A DNA stretch of 64,000 bases, taken from NCBI GenBank assembly GCA_964605155.1, contig CAZSAK010000004.1:105493-169492 (forward strand), read 5' to 3'. A model generated the notes under the pieces. It was not told the origin of the DNA and searched no databases. It saw only the letters and a program-made list of their open reading frames with translations. The DNA comes from CAZSAK01 sp964605155 (GTDB taxonomy: Bacteria; Pseudomonadota; Gammaproteobacteria; SZUA-140). Made by a program: the position numbers and the translations under genes. This document shows positions 16,689 to 25,965 of the stretch, piece after piece; position 1 is the stretch's first letter; each line of letters begins with the position of its first letter.

Positions 16689-17273
16689 ATGGACAGACAT
16701 ATCGTCATCATACAGGGCCATCCGGACAGGACCGGAGAGCACTTCGGTCATGCCCTGGCGAAGGCATATGGCGAGGGTGCCCGCGCTGGAGGGCATGAAG
16801 TCAGGATGATCCCGGTAGCAGAGCTTGATTTTCCCCTGTTGCGCAGCTATGACGATTTTTACAAGGGGGAACCCGTCGATGTTATCCGACGATGCCAGGA
16901 TGACATACGCTGGGCCGATCATCTGGTGATCATCTATCCCCTGTGGCTGGGTACCATGCCGGCTTTATTGAAGGGATTTTTCGAGCAGGTGTTCCGCCCC
17001 GGTTTTGCCATGCAACCGGATGAACAGGGCAGAAAATGGCAACGCTTGCTGACGGGCAAGTCTGCACGCATTATAGTGACTATGGGGATGCCGGCGTTAA
17101 TATACCGCTGGTACTTTCGTGCGCACAGCCTGAAGAGTCTCGAACGTAATATCCTGCGTTTCATCGGCATCCATCCCGTCAGGGAAAGCTTGATCGGCAT
17201 GGTTGAAGGCAGCCCCGCCGCCCGTCAGCGGTGGTTGCACAAGTGCCGCGCCTGTGGTCAGGCAGGGAGTTGA
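16689..17273 (+). CDS. Flavodoxin-fold NAD(P)H dehydrogenase (quinone)/KefF-like
   Basis: A 194-residue flavoprotein of the NQO1/KefF/MdaB type. It begins HIVIIQGHPD, the FMN/FAD phosphate-binding strand-turn, and contains WADHLVIIYPLWLGTMPALLKGFFEQVFRPGF (flavin and partner-subunit contacts; positions about 76-107). A KefC-type antiporter is encoded 2.2 kb downstream, so an ancillary role to it is possible though the two are not adjacent. Likely two-electron quinone reductase. Confidence 0.78.
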   Translation: MDRHIVIIQGHPDRTGEHFGHALAKAYGEGARAGGHEVRMIPVAELDFPLLRSYDDFYKGEPVDVIRRCQDDIRWADHLVIIYPLWLGTMPALLKGFFEQVFRPGFAMQPDEQGRKWQRLLTGKSARIIVTMGMPALIYRWYFRAHSLKSLERNILRFIGIHPVRESLIGMVEGSPAARQRWLHKCRACGQAGS

Positions 17274-17430
17274 TCGGTGGCGTTCTGACTTTAAATATAT
17301 AGAATATTCAACACTATCAGCGGTTGGATTATGTGAAAATCCGGCATGCCGGGGAAAGCGGTGCAGAATTTATATCACCGCCGTCAATACGGTGTAATAT
17401 GTTGGTGCTGCAGAATGAGGAGTAAGGATC

Positions 17431-17742
17431 ATGGCGAATGCAAGGGACAAATCAAAGGACAAGGTGGTAACAAAAAAACCCAAAAAACCTGAAATACCCG
17501 GTACCAAGGTAAAAAAGGAAAAGGCTGCGAAGCAGAAAACCACCTCCTCAAGGGCAGCCGCGGACAAACAACGCGCGAAAAAGCGGGACAAGGTTACAGG
17601 CAGCAAGACAACGCCCGAGGAACGCCATCGGATGATTGCTGTCGCGGCCTATTACCGGGCGCATCAACGCGGCTTTCAATGTCGCTGCTGTGAACAGGAC
17701 TGGTTTGAGGCGGCCGCCGAAATCGACGGCATGTTATCATAA
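17431..17742 (+). CDS. Lysine-rich protein with DUF2934-like C terminus
   Basis: Residues 1-58 are extremely basic (repeated Lys, Ala, Pro, Thr, in the style of histone H1-like bacterial tails). Residues 60-103 follow the DUF2934 pattern: EERHRMIAVAAYYRAHQRGF then WFEAAAEIDGML, with CRCC inserted before it. 103 residues, good GAGGAGTAAG ribosome site. DNA or RNA binding through the tail is plausible; the role of the DUF2934 helix pair is unknown. Confidence 0.65.
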   Translation: MANARDKSKDKVVTKKPKKPEIPGTKVKKEKAAKQKTTSSRAAADKQRAKKRDKVTGSKTTPEERHRMIAVAAYYRAHQRGFQCRCCEQDWFEAAAEIDGMLS

Positions 17743-17947
17743 CCCGTGATAAACGATATTCCACTATCGCTCTTTAGGATGGTGTGTACTTCAAAGTAAT
17801 CCGGCGATTACTGAAGTAACACCAGCTGTCATATTTAACATTACATTATCCCTTACAACTTTTATTCGATCCTCGCGTCCGGGTGTTCCCGGTCGGGGAC
17901 TGATTTGAAGAATCAAACACTGTGAGTACACAAAGGACGTATCGTCA

Positions 17948-18784
17948 ATGAAGAGAATAATATTGTGGATACTGGTTATCGGCGTGGTTGTTGCCGCTGT
18001 GCTCTTTTACCCGCGGCAAACCGATCGGCGGCAGGATCTGCCGCTACCGTCCCAGCCCGAAGAATCGACAATCCCGGAAGAAGGCGGACAGCCGGAGGTA
18101 CATTTCCCGGTACCTGAAGCCTCTTCCCCGGTTGCTGACCAGGAGCAGGAACAACAACCGGAACCGGCCAGGCCGCTGCCGCCGCTGGATGAGAGCGATG
18201 ATGAAATCGGCACTGCACTCGCCGGCGTGATGGGGCAGGATACATTGATGAATCTGTTCAGGGTCAAGGACATGATCCGGCATATTGTCGTGACCATCGA
18301 TAATCTGCCCCGTAAACAGTATGCGGTAAAATATCTGCCCACCAAACCGGTAGAGGGACACTTTGCCGTGACGGGTAAGGATGATGATATCTTTCTCAGT
18401 ATCGCCAATTACCAGCGCTATACACCCTATGTGCAATTGATGGAAACCCTCGATGAAAAACGGGTCGTCGCACTCTACAGCCGGTTTTACCCGTTGTTCC
18501 AGCAGGCCTATGAAGACCTGGGTTATCCATCGGGGTATTTTAATGACCGGCTTGTCGAGGTGATTGACCAGTTACTGGGGACTCCCGAGGTTAAACACCT
18601 CATTAGGCTGGTGCAGCCCAATGTGCTGTATGAATATGCGGACGAAGATCTGCAGGCATTATCAGCAGGTCAAAAAGTATTGATCCGCATGGGCAATGAC
18701 AATGCAATGCGGGTCAAGGAGGTATTGCGAAAATACCGACGCCAATTGACGGCCCGTGCCGGCAATAAACAGGATGACAATTGA
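17948..18784 (+). CDS. DUF3014 family membrane-anchored protein
   Basis: One N-terminal membrane helix (residues 4-21), a Pro/Glu/Gln-rich periplasmic linker (30-85), then the DUF3014 domain from about residue 88: MNLFRVKDMIRHIVVTIDNL, YQRYTPYVQLMETLDEK and LYSRFYPLFQQAYEDLGYP are characteristic. 278 residues. Known as a conserved gammaproteobacterial envelope protein of unknown function. It converges with the DUF3592 gene. Confidence 0.8.
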   Translation: MKRIILWILVIGVVVAAVLFYPRQTDRRQDLPLPSQPEESTIPEEGGQPEVHFPVPEASSPVADQEQEQQPEPARPLPPLDESDDEIGTALAGVMGQDTLMNLFRVKDMIRHIVVTIDNLPRKQYAVKYLPTKPVEGHFAVTGKDDDIFLSIANYQRYTPYVQLMETLDEKRVVALYSRFYPLFQQAYEDLGYPSGYFNDRLVEVIDQLLGTPEVKHLIRLVQPNVLYEYADEDLQALSAGQKVLIRMGNDNAMRVKEVLRKYRRQLTARAGNKQDDN

Positions 18785-18790
18785 AACGGG

Positions 18791-19222
18791 TTAATTACTG
18801 AAGAATAACGCCCCGATCGAAAATACCGTAGCCATCAGCCCCAGGGCGAATACCATCCAGTCGCTGCCGATACCGGGTTCCAGCGTTGCCCGCTCGGGAT
18901 GTTGCGGATCGTAAAAAACCCGAACCTTCTTGCCTCGAGGATATTTTTCCAGATAACGTCGCGTAAGTTCCTGTGACGGGGAAACGCTGCCAGGCAGCTC
19001 GAGTGTTCGGGTATATGATTGGCCATCAACCTGATAATGAAACCGGATGTTGGGCATGAGATCATCGGTATTGGAGTCGGGGGAGCTTTCCTTGATAGCG
19101 CCCGCGACACTCGGCCAGCCGAGGGTTTTTCTGGCCTTGCGGATGATCATCAAACCCCATAGCGTAACAACGGCGCCGGAGATGCCGAAGGTGCTCAGGA
19201 TAATGACATAGGGATTAAACAT
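18791..19222 (-). CDS. DUF3592 family membrane protein
   Basis: Translated from the ATG at 19222 (a TTG nine codons upstream has no better ribosome site). Two membrane helices flank a periplasmic beta domain with the DUF3592 hallmark NIRFHYQVDGQSYTRTLELPG and the RYPRGKKVRVFYDPQHPERATLEPG type ending. 143 residues. Family function unknown. Confidence 0.78.
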   Translation of the reverse strand: MFNPYVIILSTFGISGAVVTLWGLMIIRKARKTLGWPSVAGAIKESSPDSNTDDLMPNIRFHYQVDGQSYTRTLELPGSVSPSQELTRRYLEKYPRGKKVRVFYDPQHPERATLEPGIGSDWMVFALGLMATVFSIGALFFSN

Positions 19223-19477
19223 CGAACGGCGACAATACGCTATAAGCAAACATCTGGCACGCTATTATAAAGCGGCACGCCTGAATATGGGAGCGATGCA
19301 GTCTTGCCATGAATATTTTATTGTAACTTTAACTCCATTTGATGAATGGGGTTATTCCCTCTCTTCTTCGATGCCGTTTCCACCATCCCCTGATCTCGAC
19401 CGGATTCCCGCGTAAAACTTCTTCCTGTTGGGACAAGAATCAGTATGATTAAATCTGATTCTGCCCAGAGGACCGCT

Positions 19478-21292
19478 ATGAGTTTTACCCAGGAAGCCGC
19501 AATCTTTTTGGCCGCTGCCATCATTGCCGTTACCATTTTCAACAGGCTCGGCTTTGGTTCCGTGCTCGGCTACCTGATTGCAGGCGTCGTGATCGGCCCG
19601 TGGGGGTTTGGGTTGATCACCGGCGTCGAGGATATTCTGCACTTCGGGGAACTGGGCGTGGTGTTGCTGCTGTTCCTGATTGGGCTTGAACTGCAGCCTT
19701 CACGCCTGTGGGTATTACGCCGTTCGATCTTCGGTATGGGCCTGTCACAGGTACTGCTGACGGCGCTGGCGCTCGCAGTGCTTGCCTTGATGCTGGGGCT
19801 GTCATTGCCCGTATCGATGGTCATCGGACTTGGACTGTCGTTGTCTTCCACCGCCTTTGTTTTGCAGTTACTGGCGGAGAAAAAACAACTCAACACGGTA
19901 CATGGACGTTCAGCCTTTGCCATCTTGCTGTTCCAGGACCTGGCGGTCATACCGATGCTGGCGTTATTGCCGTTACTGGCCGGCACTGATCATGTGATTT
20001 CTGAAAATGATATGACACGCAGTGTTGTTACCGGCATAGCCGGCATCGTCATCCTGGTCGTCGGCGGCCACTATTTGCTGCGCCCCGTGTTCCGCCTGGT
20101 TGCATCTTCCGGCAGTCATGAGATCTTTATCGCCACCAGCCTGATGGTGGTTATCACCTCGACGCTCGTCATGCAGGCGGCCGGCCTGTCCATGGCGCTG
20201 GGCGCATTCGTCGCAGGCGTACTGCTGGCGGACTCCGAATACCGGCATGAGATCGAGGCCAATATCGAACCCTTCAAGGGATTGTTGCTGGGCCTGTTCT
20301 TTATGGCTGTTGGTATGTCCGTGAATATCGGGCTGCTGGGTTCTCAGCCGGCCTCGATCATCGTGCTGGTAATGGCCTTGTTGGCGATCAAGTTCCTGGT
20401 ATTGTACGTGCTGGGCCTCGGTTTCAAACTGCCGCGCCGGTGTGCGAGAAACCTGGCCTTCATCCTGCCGCAGGGCGGTGAGTTTGCTTTCGTACTGTTC
20501 ACAGCGGCAACGACCTATCAGATTCTGGATCAGGGATTGAGCGATACCCTGATCCTGGTGGTGAGCCTGTCAATGGCATGCACGCCATTGCTGGTGACCC
20601 TGAATGAAAAGGTGCTGAAGCCGTGGCTGGATCGCAAACAACCACCACCCTTTGACCGTATCGATGAACCCGCGGCGCCGGTGATCATCGCCGGTTTCGG
20701 GCGGGTCGGGCAGATCATCGGCCGTATCCTGCGTGTCAGGAATATCGCCTTTACCGCGCTGGAGACCAGTCCGACACAGGTCGACTTCGTACGTAAGTAC
20801 GGTGGCAAACTGTTTTACGGTGATGCCTCCCGGATCGAACTGTTACGTGCCGCGCATGCCGACCAGGCGAAGGTCTTTGTGCTTGCAATCGATGACATAG
20901 AGGCTTCAATCAAAACCGCCGAGACGGTCAAGACCCATTTTCCCAATCTGCAGATTGTTGCGCGGGTGCGTAACCGCCATCATGCCCATATGCTGATGGA
21001 TCTTGGTATCAGGACATTTGTACGGGAAACCTATCTCTCGAGTCTCAAGCTCGCAGAGGAAGTATTGTGCGGCCTGGGTTTTGAGAGGAATGACGCAGTG
21101 TCATCAATAGATAAATTCAGAACCCATGACGAGGCGACACTGATCAAACAACACGCCATCCATCACGATGAGTCGCAATTGATCCAGAGCGTCAAGGACG
21201 CCGCCACGGAACTGCAGGATCTGTTCGAGGCGGATGTCGCCTCAAACAGGAAGCGTGAAGGACAGGAGCGTGACACTACCGAGATCGACTGA
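19478..21292 (+). CDS. CPA2 monovalent cation:proton antiporter, KefB/KefC type
   Basis: The ATG at 19478 has AGAGGA upstream. Residues 1-385 are the membrane domain with about 12-13 helices, including GSVLGYLIAGVVIGPWGFG and FLIGLELQPSRLW. After a short linker, a RCK/TrkA-N Rossmann domain (from about residue 400) has VIIAGFGRVGQIIGRIL for nucleotide binding. The C-terminal 60 residues are hydrophilic. The protein exports potassium (or sodium) in exchange for protons; Kef proteins are gated by glutathione adducts, and two GSTs and a KefF-like flavoprotein occur in this window. 604 residues, normal length. Confidence 0.9.
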   Translation: MSFTQEAAIFLAAAIIAVTIFNRLGFGSVLGYLIAGVVIGPWGFGLITGVEDILHFGELGVVLLLFLIGLELQPSRLWVLRRSIFGMGLSQVLLTALALAVLALMLGLSLPVSMVIGLGLSLSSTAFVLQLLAEKKQLNTVHGRSAFAILLFQDLAVIPMLALLPLLAGTDHVISENDMTRSVVTGIAGIVILVVGGHYLLRPVFRLVASSGSHEIFIATSLMVVITSTLVMQAAGLSMALGAFVAGVLLADSEYRHEIEANIEPFKGLLLGLFFMAVGMSVNIGLLGSQPASIIVLVMALLAIKFLVLYVLGLGFKLPRRCARNLAFILPQGGEFAFVLFTAATTYQILDQGLSDTLILVVSLSMACTPLLVTLNEKVLKPWLDRKQPPPFDRIDEPAAPVIIAGFGRVGQIIGRILRVRNIAFTALETSPTQVDFVRKYGGKLFYGDASRIELLRAAHADQAKVFVLAIDDIEASIKTAETVKTHFPNLQIVARVRNRHHAHMLMDLGIRTFVRETYLSSLKLAEEVLCGLGFERNDAVSSIDKFRTHDEATLIKQHAIHHDESQLIQSVKDAATELQDLFEADVASNRKREGQERDTTEID

Positions 21293-21449
21293 GAGGGTCG
21301 GGCGTCAGGATTGATCGTGTTCGAAGCATCCCACAAGGTTGCCAAACCGAAACGGTCAGCGGGTTATATATAATAGAATACTGGGCCATAATCGCGGCAT
21401 GGGGGCCGGAGCTCCGGTCAGGTGATGAAATCTACGGGGGGGAGGCACG

Positions 21450-22406
21450 ATGAAATACGACAATATACTCGGGACCATTGGTGACACGCCGATCGTCAGG
21501 TTACACCGCACAGGCCCGGATCATGTGACGATGTATGTCAAGATTGAGGCATTCAATCCCATGGCATCGGTCAAGGACCGTCTTGCCTATGCCATCATCA
21601 AGGATGCTCGCGACAGCGGCGCACTGCAACCCGGGCAGACGGTAGTCGAAGCCACCTCAGGCAACACGGGTATTGCCCTGGCGATGGTATGTGCCGTTTA
21701 CGGTCATCCCTTTGTCGCCACCATGGTCGAGACGTTCTCGATTGAACGTCGCAAGCTGATGCGGGCGTTCGGGGCCAGGGTGATCCTCACGCCGGCCGCG
21801 GAACGCGGCACCGGCATGGTGAAAAAGGCCGAGGACCTCGCCAAACAGCACGGCTGGTTTCTTGCGCGGCAGTTCGAGAATCCGGCCAATCCCGCCTATC
21901 ATCGTAATACCACCGGCCCCGAGATTCTGAGCGATTTCGCCGGGGAGCGCCTCGATTACTGGGTCACGGGGTGGGGCACCGGCGGCACACTGACAGGTGC
22001 CGGCGAGATGATCAAGCTGGCACGTCCCGAGACCAGGATCATCGCAGCTGAACCGGCTACGGCCTCGATGCTGGCGGGCAAGGAATGGCAGCCGCACAAG
22101 ATTCAGGGCTGGACACCGGATTTCATCCCCAAGGTGCTCAATCCCGATGTAGTGGACGAGATCGTCCCTGTCGATGATATAGCGGCGCGGGATGCCGCCC
22201 TGGATCTGGCCCGCAGGGAAGGGATATTCGTCGGCATCTCCGCCGGAGCGACCCTGGTGGCCGGGCTCGAGGTCGCCAAACGCGCCGAGCAGGGCAGTGT
22301 GATCCTGGTGATGTTGCCGGATACGGGTGAACGTTATCTCAGTACCTTCCTGTTTGAAGGCATAGACGAGGGTTCGGATGACGAGTGGCTGGCGAGCCTG
22401 TCCTGA
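21450..22406 (+). CDS. Cysteine synthase (O-acetylserine sulfhydrylase)
   Basis: PLP-dependent fold II enzyme that replaces the acetyl group of O-acetylserine with sulfide to make cysteine. The PLP lysine is Lys42 in MASVKDR; the substrate loop is TSGNTGIALA, the phosphate loop GWGTGGTLTGAGE, and the pyridine-contacting segment FVGISAGATLVAG. The 318-residue length and sequence fit CysK/CysM; which of the two cannot be decided by eye. Strong GGGGGGAGG ribosome site. Twelve bases separate it from the following DUF5062 gene. Confidence 0.92.
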   Translation: MKYDNILGTIGDTPIVRLHRTGPDHVTMYVKIEAFNPMASVKDRLAYAIIKDARDSGALQPGQTVVEATSGNTGIALAMVCAVYGHPFVATMVETFSIERRKLMRAFGARVILTPAAERGTGMVKKAEDLAKQHGWFLARQFENPANPAYHRNTTGPEILSDFAGERLDYWVTGWGTGGTLTGAGEMIKLARPETRIIAAEPATASMLAGKEWQPHKIQGWTPDFIPKVLNPDVVDEIVPVDDIAARDAALDLARREGIFVGISAGATLVAGLEVAKRAEQGSVILVMLPDTGERYLSTFLFEGIDEGSDDEWLASLS

Positions 22407-22418
22407 CAAGACCGGCCG

Positions 22419-22679
22419 ATGAAAAAACTCAAACACGAAGCTGAACTCGTGAAGGGCGCCATCGCCGCCGGGGTCAGATACGCCGAGGCCCGGGGTGCCG
22501 CGGTGTTCGAGTCGACAGATTCACAAAGTGACAAGATTCTCTATATCTACAGGTTATTCGTCAGGGACAATATCATTCAACCGCTACCGGAGGACCAGTT
22601 GTCACAACAAACCATGCGGCACAAACTCGCCATCTGGTATTCAAAACAACTGCCCGAGGATCATCCACTGCTCAAGTGA
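22419..22679 (+). CDS. DUF5062 family small protein
   Basis: An 86-residue soluble, helical protein. KKLKHEAELVKGAIAAGVRYAE and ARGAAVFES then DKILYIYRLFV match DUF5062, a family mostly of gammaproteobacteria. It follows the cysteine synthase closely and is probably co-transcribed. Function unknown. Confidence 0.72.
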   Translation: MKKLKHEAELVKGAIAAGVRYAEARGAAVFESTDSQSDKILYIYRLFVRDNIIQPLPEDQLSQQTMRHKLAIWYSKQLPEDHPLLK

Positions 22680-22704
22680 TGCGGCTGGATGTAAGCATCA
22701 TGAT

Positions 22705-23694
22705 TTAACCGCTCATGGCAGTCGCTGCAGTCAGCGGCACAAATGCCCGGCTCGCCGACGTCTTGTGATATGGCGGGCTCTGCATGCCGAGCACCGCGGC
22801 ACAGACGATGATCATCGCGAACACAAACGTATCGATGCGCAGCAGATTGTAAAAACGCCGTGCCGGGTTTGCGCCATTGCCTTGTCCTGCATTCGATGTC
22901 CGGGCCCACCGTTGGATCGCCGGGACGACAAGGAACCGGTTGAGCGCGCCGATGCCGGCCATCACCGCAACGATTGCGACCTTGACCGTCAGTGTAAGGC
23001 CGTAGCTGCTTGTCCATAGATCGGACAGCCTCGGTATATGCTGCAGTGCATTCAGGATACCGGTGATGACCACGAGCGCCAGCGCAAATCCCGCCAGGGT
23101 GGACAAGCGCTGCGCCGTAACGGCGATCGTTGGCCGGGCATCCGGGTCGCGCAATAACAGCGGCAGCAGCAGGATTACATATGCGGTCACTGAACCTCCC
23201 CACAGGCAACCGGCGGTGATGTGCAGCCAGTTCAGCGCATTGGCCGGGGTGAAGGTGCCGTTTTCCGCGGCATGACTCGAACTGCTGATCAGGAAGACAA
23301 TCAGCGTCCCGCATATGGCAACGAGTGTAAAGCGCAGAGTGGATGATTGTCGATGCAGGGCCATGAGGATAACGATCATTACACAGAGAGTGCACATGCG
23401 AATGATCCACAACACGCCGAAATCGCTATGGGTGAGGACCCTGCCGATGTAGGGCCAGACCTCCAGCGGCGGGACATCCGCCATGACGGCAGTCCTCAGG
23501 ACGAGGATCACCACGCTGCTGATCGCCAGCACCAGCAAAGCGAATCCCAGCATCCGGGTGGCCCCCCCTGCAATGCGATCGCGTTCCTGTTGATCAGCAA
23601 GCAGCCACACACCGAGTGTCGCGATTCCGATCACGACCGCCACCGCGATCCTGTCCAGGGCAGTGAATCCAATGGCTATCAGTTGGTTGGGCAC
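22705..23694 (-). CDS. copD: Copper resistance protein CopD (inner membrane)
   Basis: A 329-residue protein with eight to nine membrane helices and the CopD C-terminal domain (LNWLHITAGCLWGGSVTAY with the conserved His, then LLPLLL, LSTLAGFALALVVITGI). Start is GTG at 23694, 15 bp downstream of the copC stop, so the pair form one transcript. CopD is thought to carry copper across the inner membrane, receiving it from periplasmic CopC. Supply of copper to the oxidase encoded elsewhere in the window is conceivable. Confidence 0.88.
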   Translation of the reverse strand: MPNQLIAIGFTALDRIAVAVVIGIATLGVWLLADQQERDRIAGGATRMLGFALLVLAISSVVILVLRTAVMADVPPLEVWPYIGRVLTHSDFGVLWIIRMCTLCVMIVILMALHRQSSTLRFTLVAICGTLIVFLISSSSHAAENGTFTPANALNWLHITAGCLWGGSVTAYVILLLPLLLRDPDARPTIAVTAQRLSTLAGFALALVVITGILNALQHIPRLSDLWTSSYGLTLTVKVAIVAVMAGIGALNRFLVVPAIQRWARTSNAGQGNGANPARRFYNLLRIDTFVFAMIIVCAAVLGMQSPPYHKTSASRAFVPLTAATAMSG

Positions 23695-23709
23695 GAAACA
23701 GTCGTGGAT

Positions 23710-24075
23710 CTAGCGAACCTTGAAAGAGTACTCTCCCTTGACACGGTGACCGTCGCGGGAGAGCGTGCTCCATCTGACGTGATAGGTCCCCGCAGCCAGG
23801 TCGTTCAACTCGACCTGCAGGTATTTTTCATCATCATCCTTGCCCATTACCTTATCTTTGTCGACACGCTCGCCGGTTTCGTCCGCGACCTCGATCTTGC
23901 TCCATTCAGCCTGCACATCGCCGGAAAACCAGAGTTGTATCGAATGTGGAGGTTCGCTCAACTCGCTGTTCTTGTCCGGCACGGCCCGCTCGAGATGGGC
24001 GTGTGCGGCACTGGTCAAGGGCCAGGTCACGAGCAGTAAGCCACTGATCAGGGCGGCGCTTAATGATCTGAACAT
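23710..24075 (-). CDS. copC: Periplasmic copper-binding protein CopC
   Basis: Translated from the ATG at 24075 (longer frame rejected: its first 15 residues precede the signal peptide). The signal peptide ends around SAAHA, so the mature N terminus would begin with His (HAHLERAVPD), the Cu(II) ligand of CopC proteins. The second conserved His is in SRDGHRVKGEYSFKV. The Met-rich Cu(I) loop is absent, so this is a Cu(II)-only type. 121 residues including the signal. Confidence 0.88.
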   Translation of the reverse strand: MFRSLSAALISGLLLVTWPLTSAAHAHLERAVPDKNSELSEPPHSIQLWFSGDVQAEWSKIEVADETGERVDKDKVMGKDDDEKYLQVELNDLAAGTYHVRWSTLSRDGHRVKGEYSFKVR

Positions 24076-24120
24076 GATAGATACCCTCACTGTATGTATA
24101 TATAGAGTTAGAAACACCAT

Positions 24121-24149
24121 GGTATCACGATATAATTATTCGTGATACC
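24121..24149. promoter_or_regulatory. Palindrome between copC and the HIT gene, candidate operator
   Basis: Perfect 10-bp arms GGTATCACGA / TCGTGATACC around an AT-only 9-base centre. It lies 46 bp upstream of copC and 75 bp upstream of the divergent HIT-family gene. No T run follows on either strand, so a terminator is unlikely. Confidence 0.5.
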
Positions 24150-24223
24150 TGATAGCGTGTTAGTCACTAAAGGGTATTCTATACAGCAACTGGCTCCATA
24201 GCGGATAACGGGACAGGTGGAAC

Positions 24224-24646
24224 ATGTTCAGGCTCCATCCACAACTTGAAAAAGACACCATCAAGCTTGGATGCTTTGACCTGTGTCAGATGCTGTTGAT
24301 GAACGATGCCAACTATCCCTGGTTTGTGCTGGTACCGCAGCGTGGTGATATCTCCGAGATCTACCAACTGGAGGAACAGGACCAGCATAAATTGATGCGC
24401 GAATCTTCACACCTGGCGTCGGCGCTCGCACGGGGATTTAAGGCCGACAAGATCAATATCGCCGCACTCGGCAACGTCGTGCCACAACTGCATATTCATC
24501 ACGTCGTGCGTTATCGCAATGACCCGGTATGGCCGTCACCGGTGTGGGGAAGATTACCCGCCATGCCCTATACGGACGATGCCTTGACGGACATGGTGGA
24601 GACACTCAAACCCCTGCTCGACGGCCAGGTCCGCTTCACGCGCTAG
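24224..24646 (+). CDS. HIT family (histidine triad) hydrolase
   Basis: A 140-residue nucleotide-binding protein. The histidine triad appears as QLHIHHVVR (about residues 89-97) and the preceding strands YPWFVLVPQRGDISEIYQL are typical. The family cleaves nucleoside phosphoramidates, dinucleoside polyphosphates or similar. The third His of the classical HxHxHxx is offset (HIHH), as seen in a subgroup of proteobacterial HIT proteins. Monocistronic, convergent with the Slp genes. Confidence 0.82.
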   Translation: MFRLHPQLEKDTIKLGCFDLCQMLLMNDANYPWFVLVPQRGDISEIYQLEEQDQHKLMRESSHLASALARGFKADKINIAALGNVVPQLHIHHVVRYRNDPVWPSPVWGRLPAMPYTDDALTDMVETLKPLLDGQVRFTR

Positions 24647-24662
24647 GCTACGAGAGACGCTA

Positions 24663-25160
24663 TCAGTGAATGCCGATCCCGACACCGACACCGAACCGAA
24701 CCCGGGAGTCCTGGTCTGCCGGTGGCCATAGATAGATCTCCACTGCCTTCAGCTTTGCGTAGCGATAAGGCGCCTCATCCACCTTGCCTTGTTCCACGCC
24801 CTGTACACTGCCAAGCACGGTAATCTTCCTGCCGGGTGCATAGACCATGGTTTCCAGGTAACCCGGGTAATACACCTTGAAGCGGCGCAGGGGTGTTTTG
24901 CCGAGATCAGGTCGTTGGGAGTTGTCGAGAGGATAATAAAGCACGGTGAGGATGGTTTGATCGGGCCTGTTCTCGGCCGCGATGACCACGCCACCCCACA
25001 GCACCTCCCCTTCCTGCAGGGTTTCATCCACCACCTGTTCCGGGGTCAGGTTCGGGTCGACGCCGGCGAGTTTCTCGGCAGGGATGGGCGGGGTGGTGGC
25101 GCATGCACACAATAGTGCCACTGACACCATAGCGACAACGCAGTGAATCAGCCTGGTCAT
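24663..25160 (-). CDS. Slp family outer-membrane lipoprotein
   Basis: Signal peptide with lipobox LCAC (Cys near residue 19). The following domain has the Slp signature VLWGGVVIAAENRPDQTILTV, YYPLD, and the strand KITVLGSVQGVEQGKV. 165 residues. Slp proteins are starvation/acid-inducible outer-membrane lipoproteins of unclear role. Its start overlaps the stop of the upstream paralogue by 4 bp (25157-25160); the two form a tandem pair. Confidence 0.82.
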   Translation of the reverse strand: MTRLIHCVVAMVSVALLCACATTPPIPAEKLAGVDPNLTPEQVVDETLQEGEVLWGGVVIAAENRPDQTILTVLYYPLDNSQRPDLGKTPLRRFKVYYPGYLETMVYAPGRKITVLGSVQGVEQGKVDEAPYRYAKLKAVEIYLWPPADQDSRVRFGVGVGIGIH

Positions 25161-25684
25161 CGCATGCGGTGGTACGGCCGATAGTAATAGGGCCAGAACG
25201 GATCCCAGAAGGGATCCCAGCGGGGATCATAATAGGGCACGTAAACAACATCGGATTGTTTGGGCCACAGGTGCAGCGCATCCACTTCGAGACGCGGGAA
25301 ATTATATTCATACTCCCCGATCTTCTGTTTTTCCGTGCCGTCGATCCGGCCGGTGAAGGTAATCACCCGTCCGGCATCATACACGGCCGGTTCATAGAAA
25401 CCGTTTGCACAGGCGATAAATCGTCCCGTTATCTGGTCATCGTTTTCAGGTTCGGCGTGGCTGTCGAGCGGCAGGCCCATCGTCTCGAAACAGGTCTGGT
25501 CAGGCTTGGGCGTGGTCTTGATGATGACACCGCCCCAGCGTACCCATTCGCCGTCGTGCTCGCCGTCTTGCGCCTGCATCGGAGTCGTCGGACTGAATGC
25601 TGTCTCGCTCGCCAGTTCGGCGGGGATCGAGACACATGCACTAAGCGCGAGTGTGAGACATGATATTAAAACGAGTCGTTGCAT
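25157..25684 (-). CDS. Slp family lipoprotein with aromatic C-terminal tail
   Basis: Paralogue of the next gene: lipobox LSAC, WVRWGGVIIKTTPKPDQTCFE, RVITFTGRIDGTEKQKIGEYEY. It differs by a final tail rich in Trp, Tyr, Pro and Asp (PYYDPRWDPFWDPFWPYYY). 175 residues. The tail may pack against the membrane or polysaccharide. First gene of the two-gene unit. Confidence 0.8.
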   Translation of the reverse strand: MQRLVLISCLTLALSACVSIPAELASETAFSPTTPMQAQDGEHDGEWVRWGGVIIKTTPKPDQTCFETMGLPLDSHAEPENDDQITGRFIACANGFYEPAVYDAGRVITFTGRIDGTEKQKIGEYEYNFPRLEVDALHLWPKQSDVVYVPYYDPRWDPFWDPFWPYYYRPYHRMR

Positions 25685-25965
25685 GGGTGTTCCTCACTCT
25701 GACTCAAAACGTATATTGCATGAATGCAGCATCAGTGACCATATATATTCAATGTACGCCATTCTGAAAGATCCGGAACCAGGAATCGATGGGAATCGAT
25801 GTGTTACACCTGCGATATGCCACGGTATACCGGTCAAACACATATAATTTAATACAGCATCAGGCAACGCCGATATTTATCTTCCAACAGGTGAATAAGC
25901 GCGTCATTGATATATTTCAATCTGACGTGGATGACCGGTGATTGTGTATGACCGGGAGTTTCATT

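Noticed and set aside
22661..24039. Long frames at 22661-23410 (minus) and 23347-24039 (plus)
   Set aside because: Both lie across copD/copC in other frames and are composed of His/Arg/Gly-rich shadow sequence.
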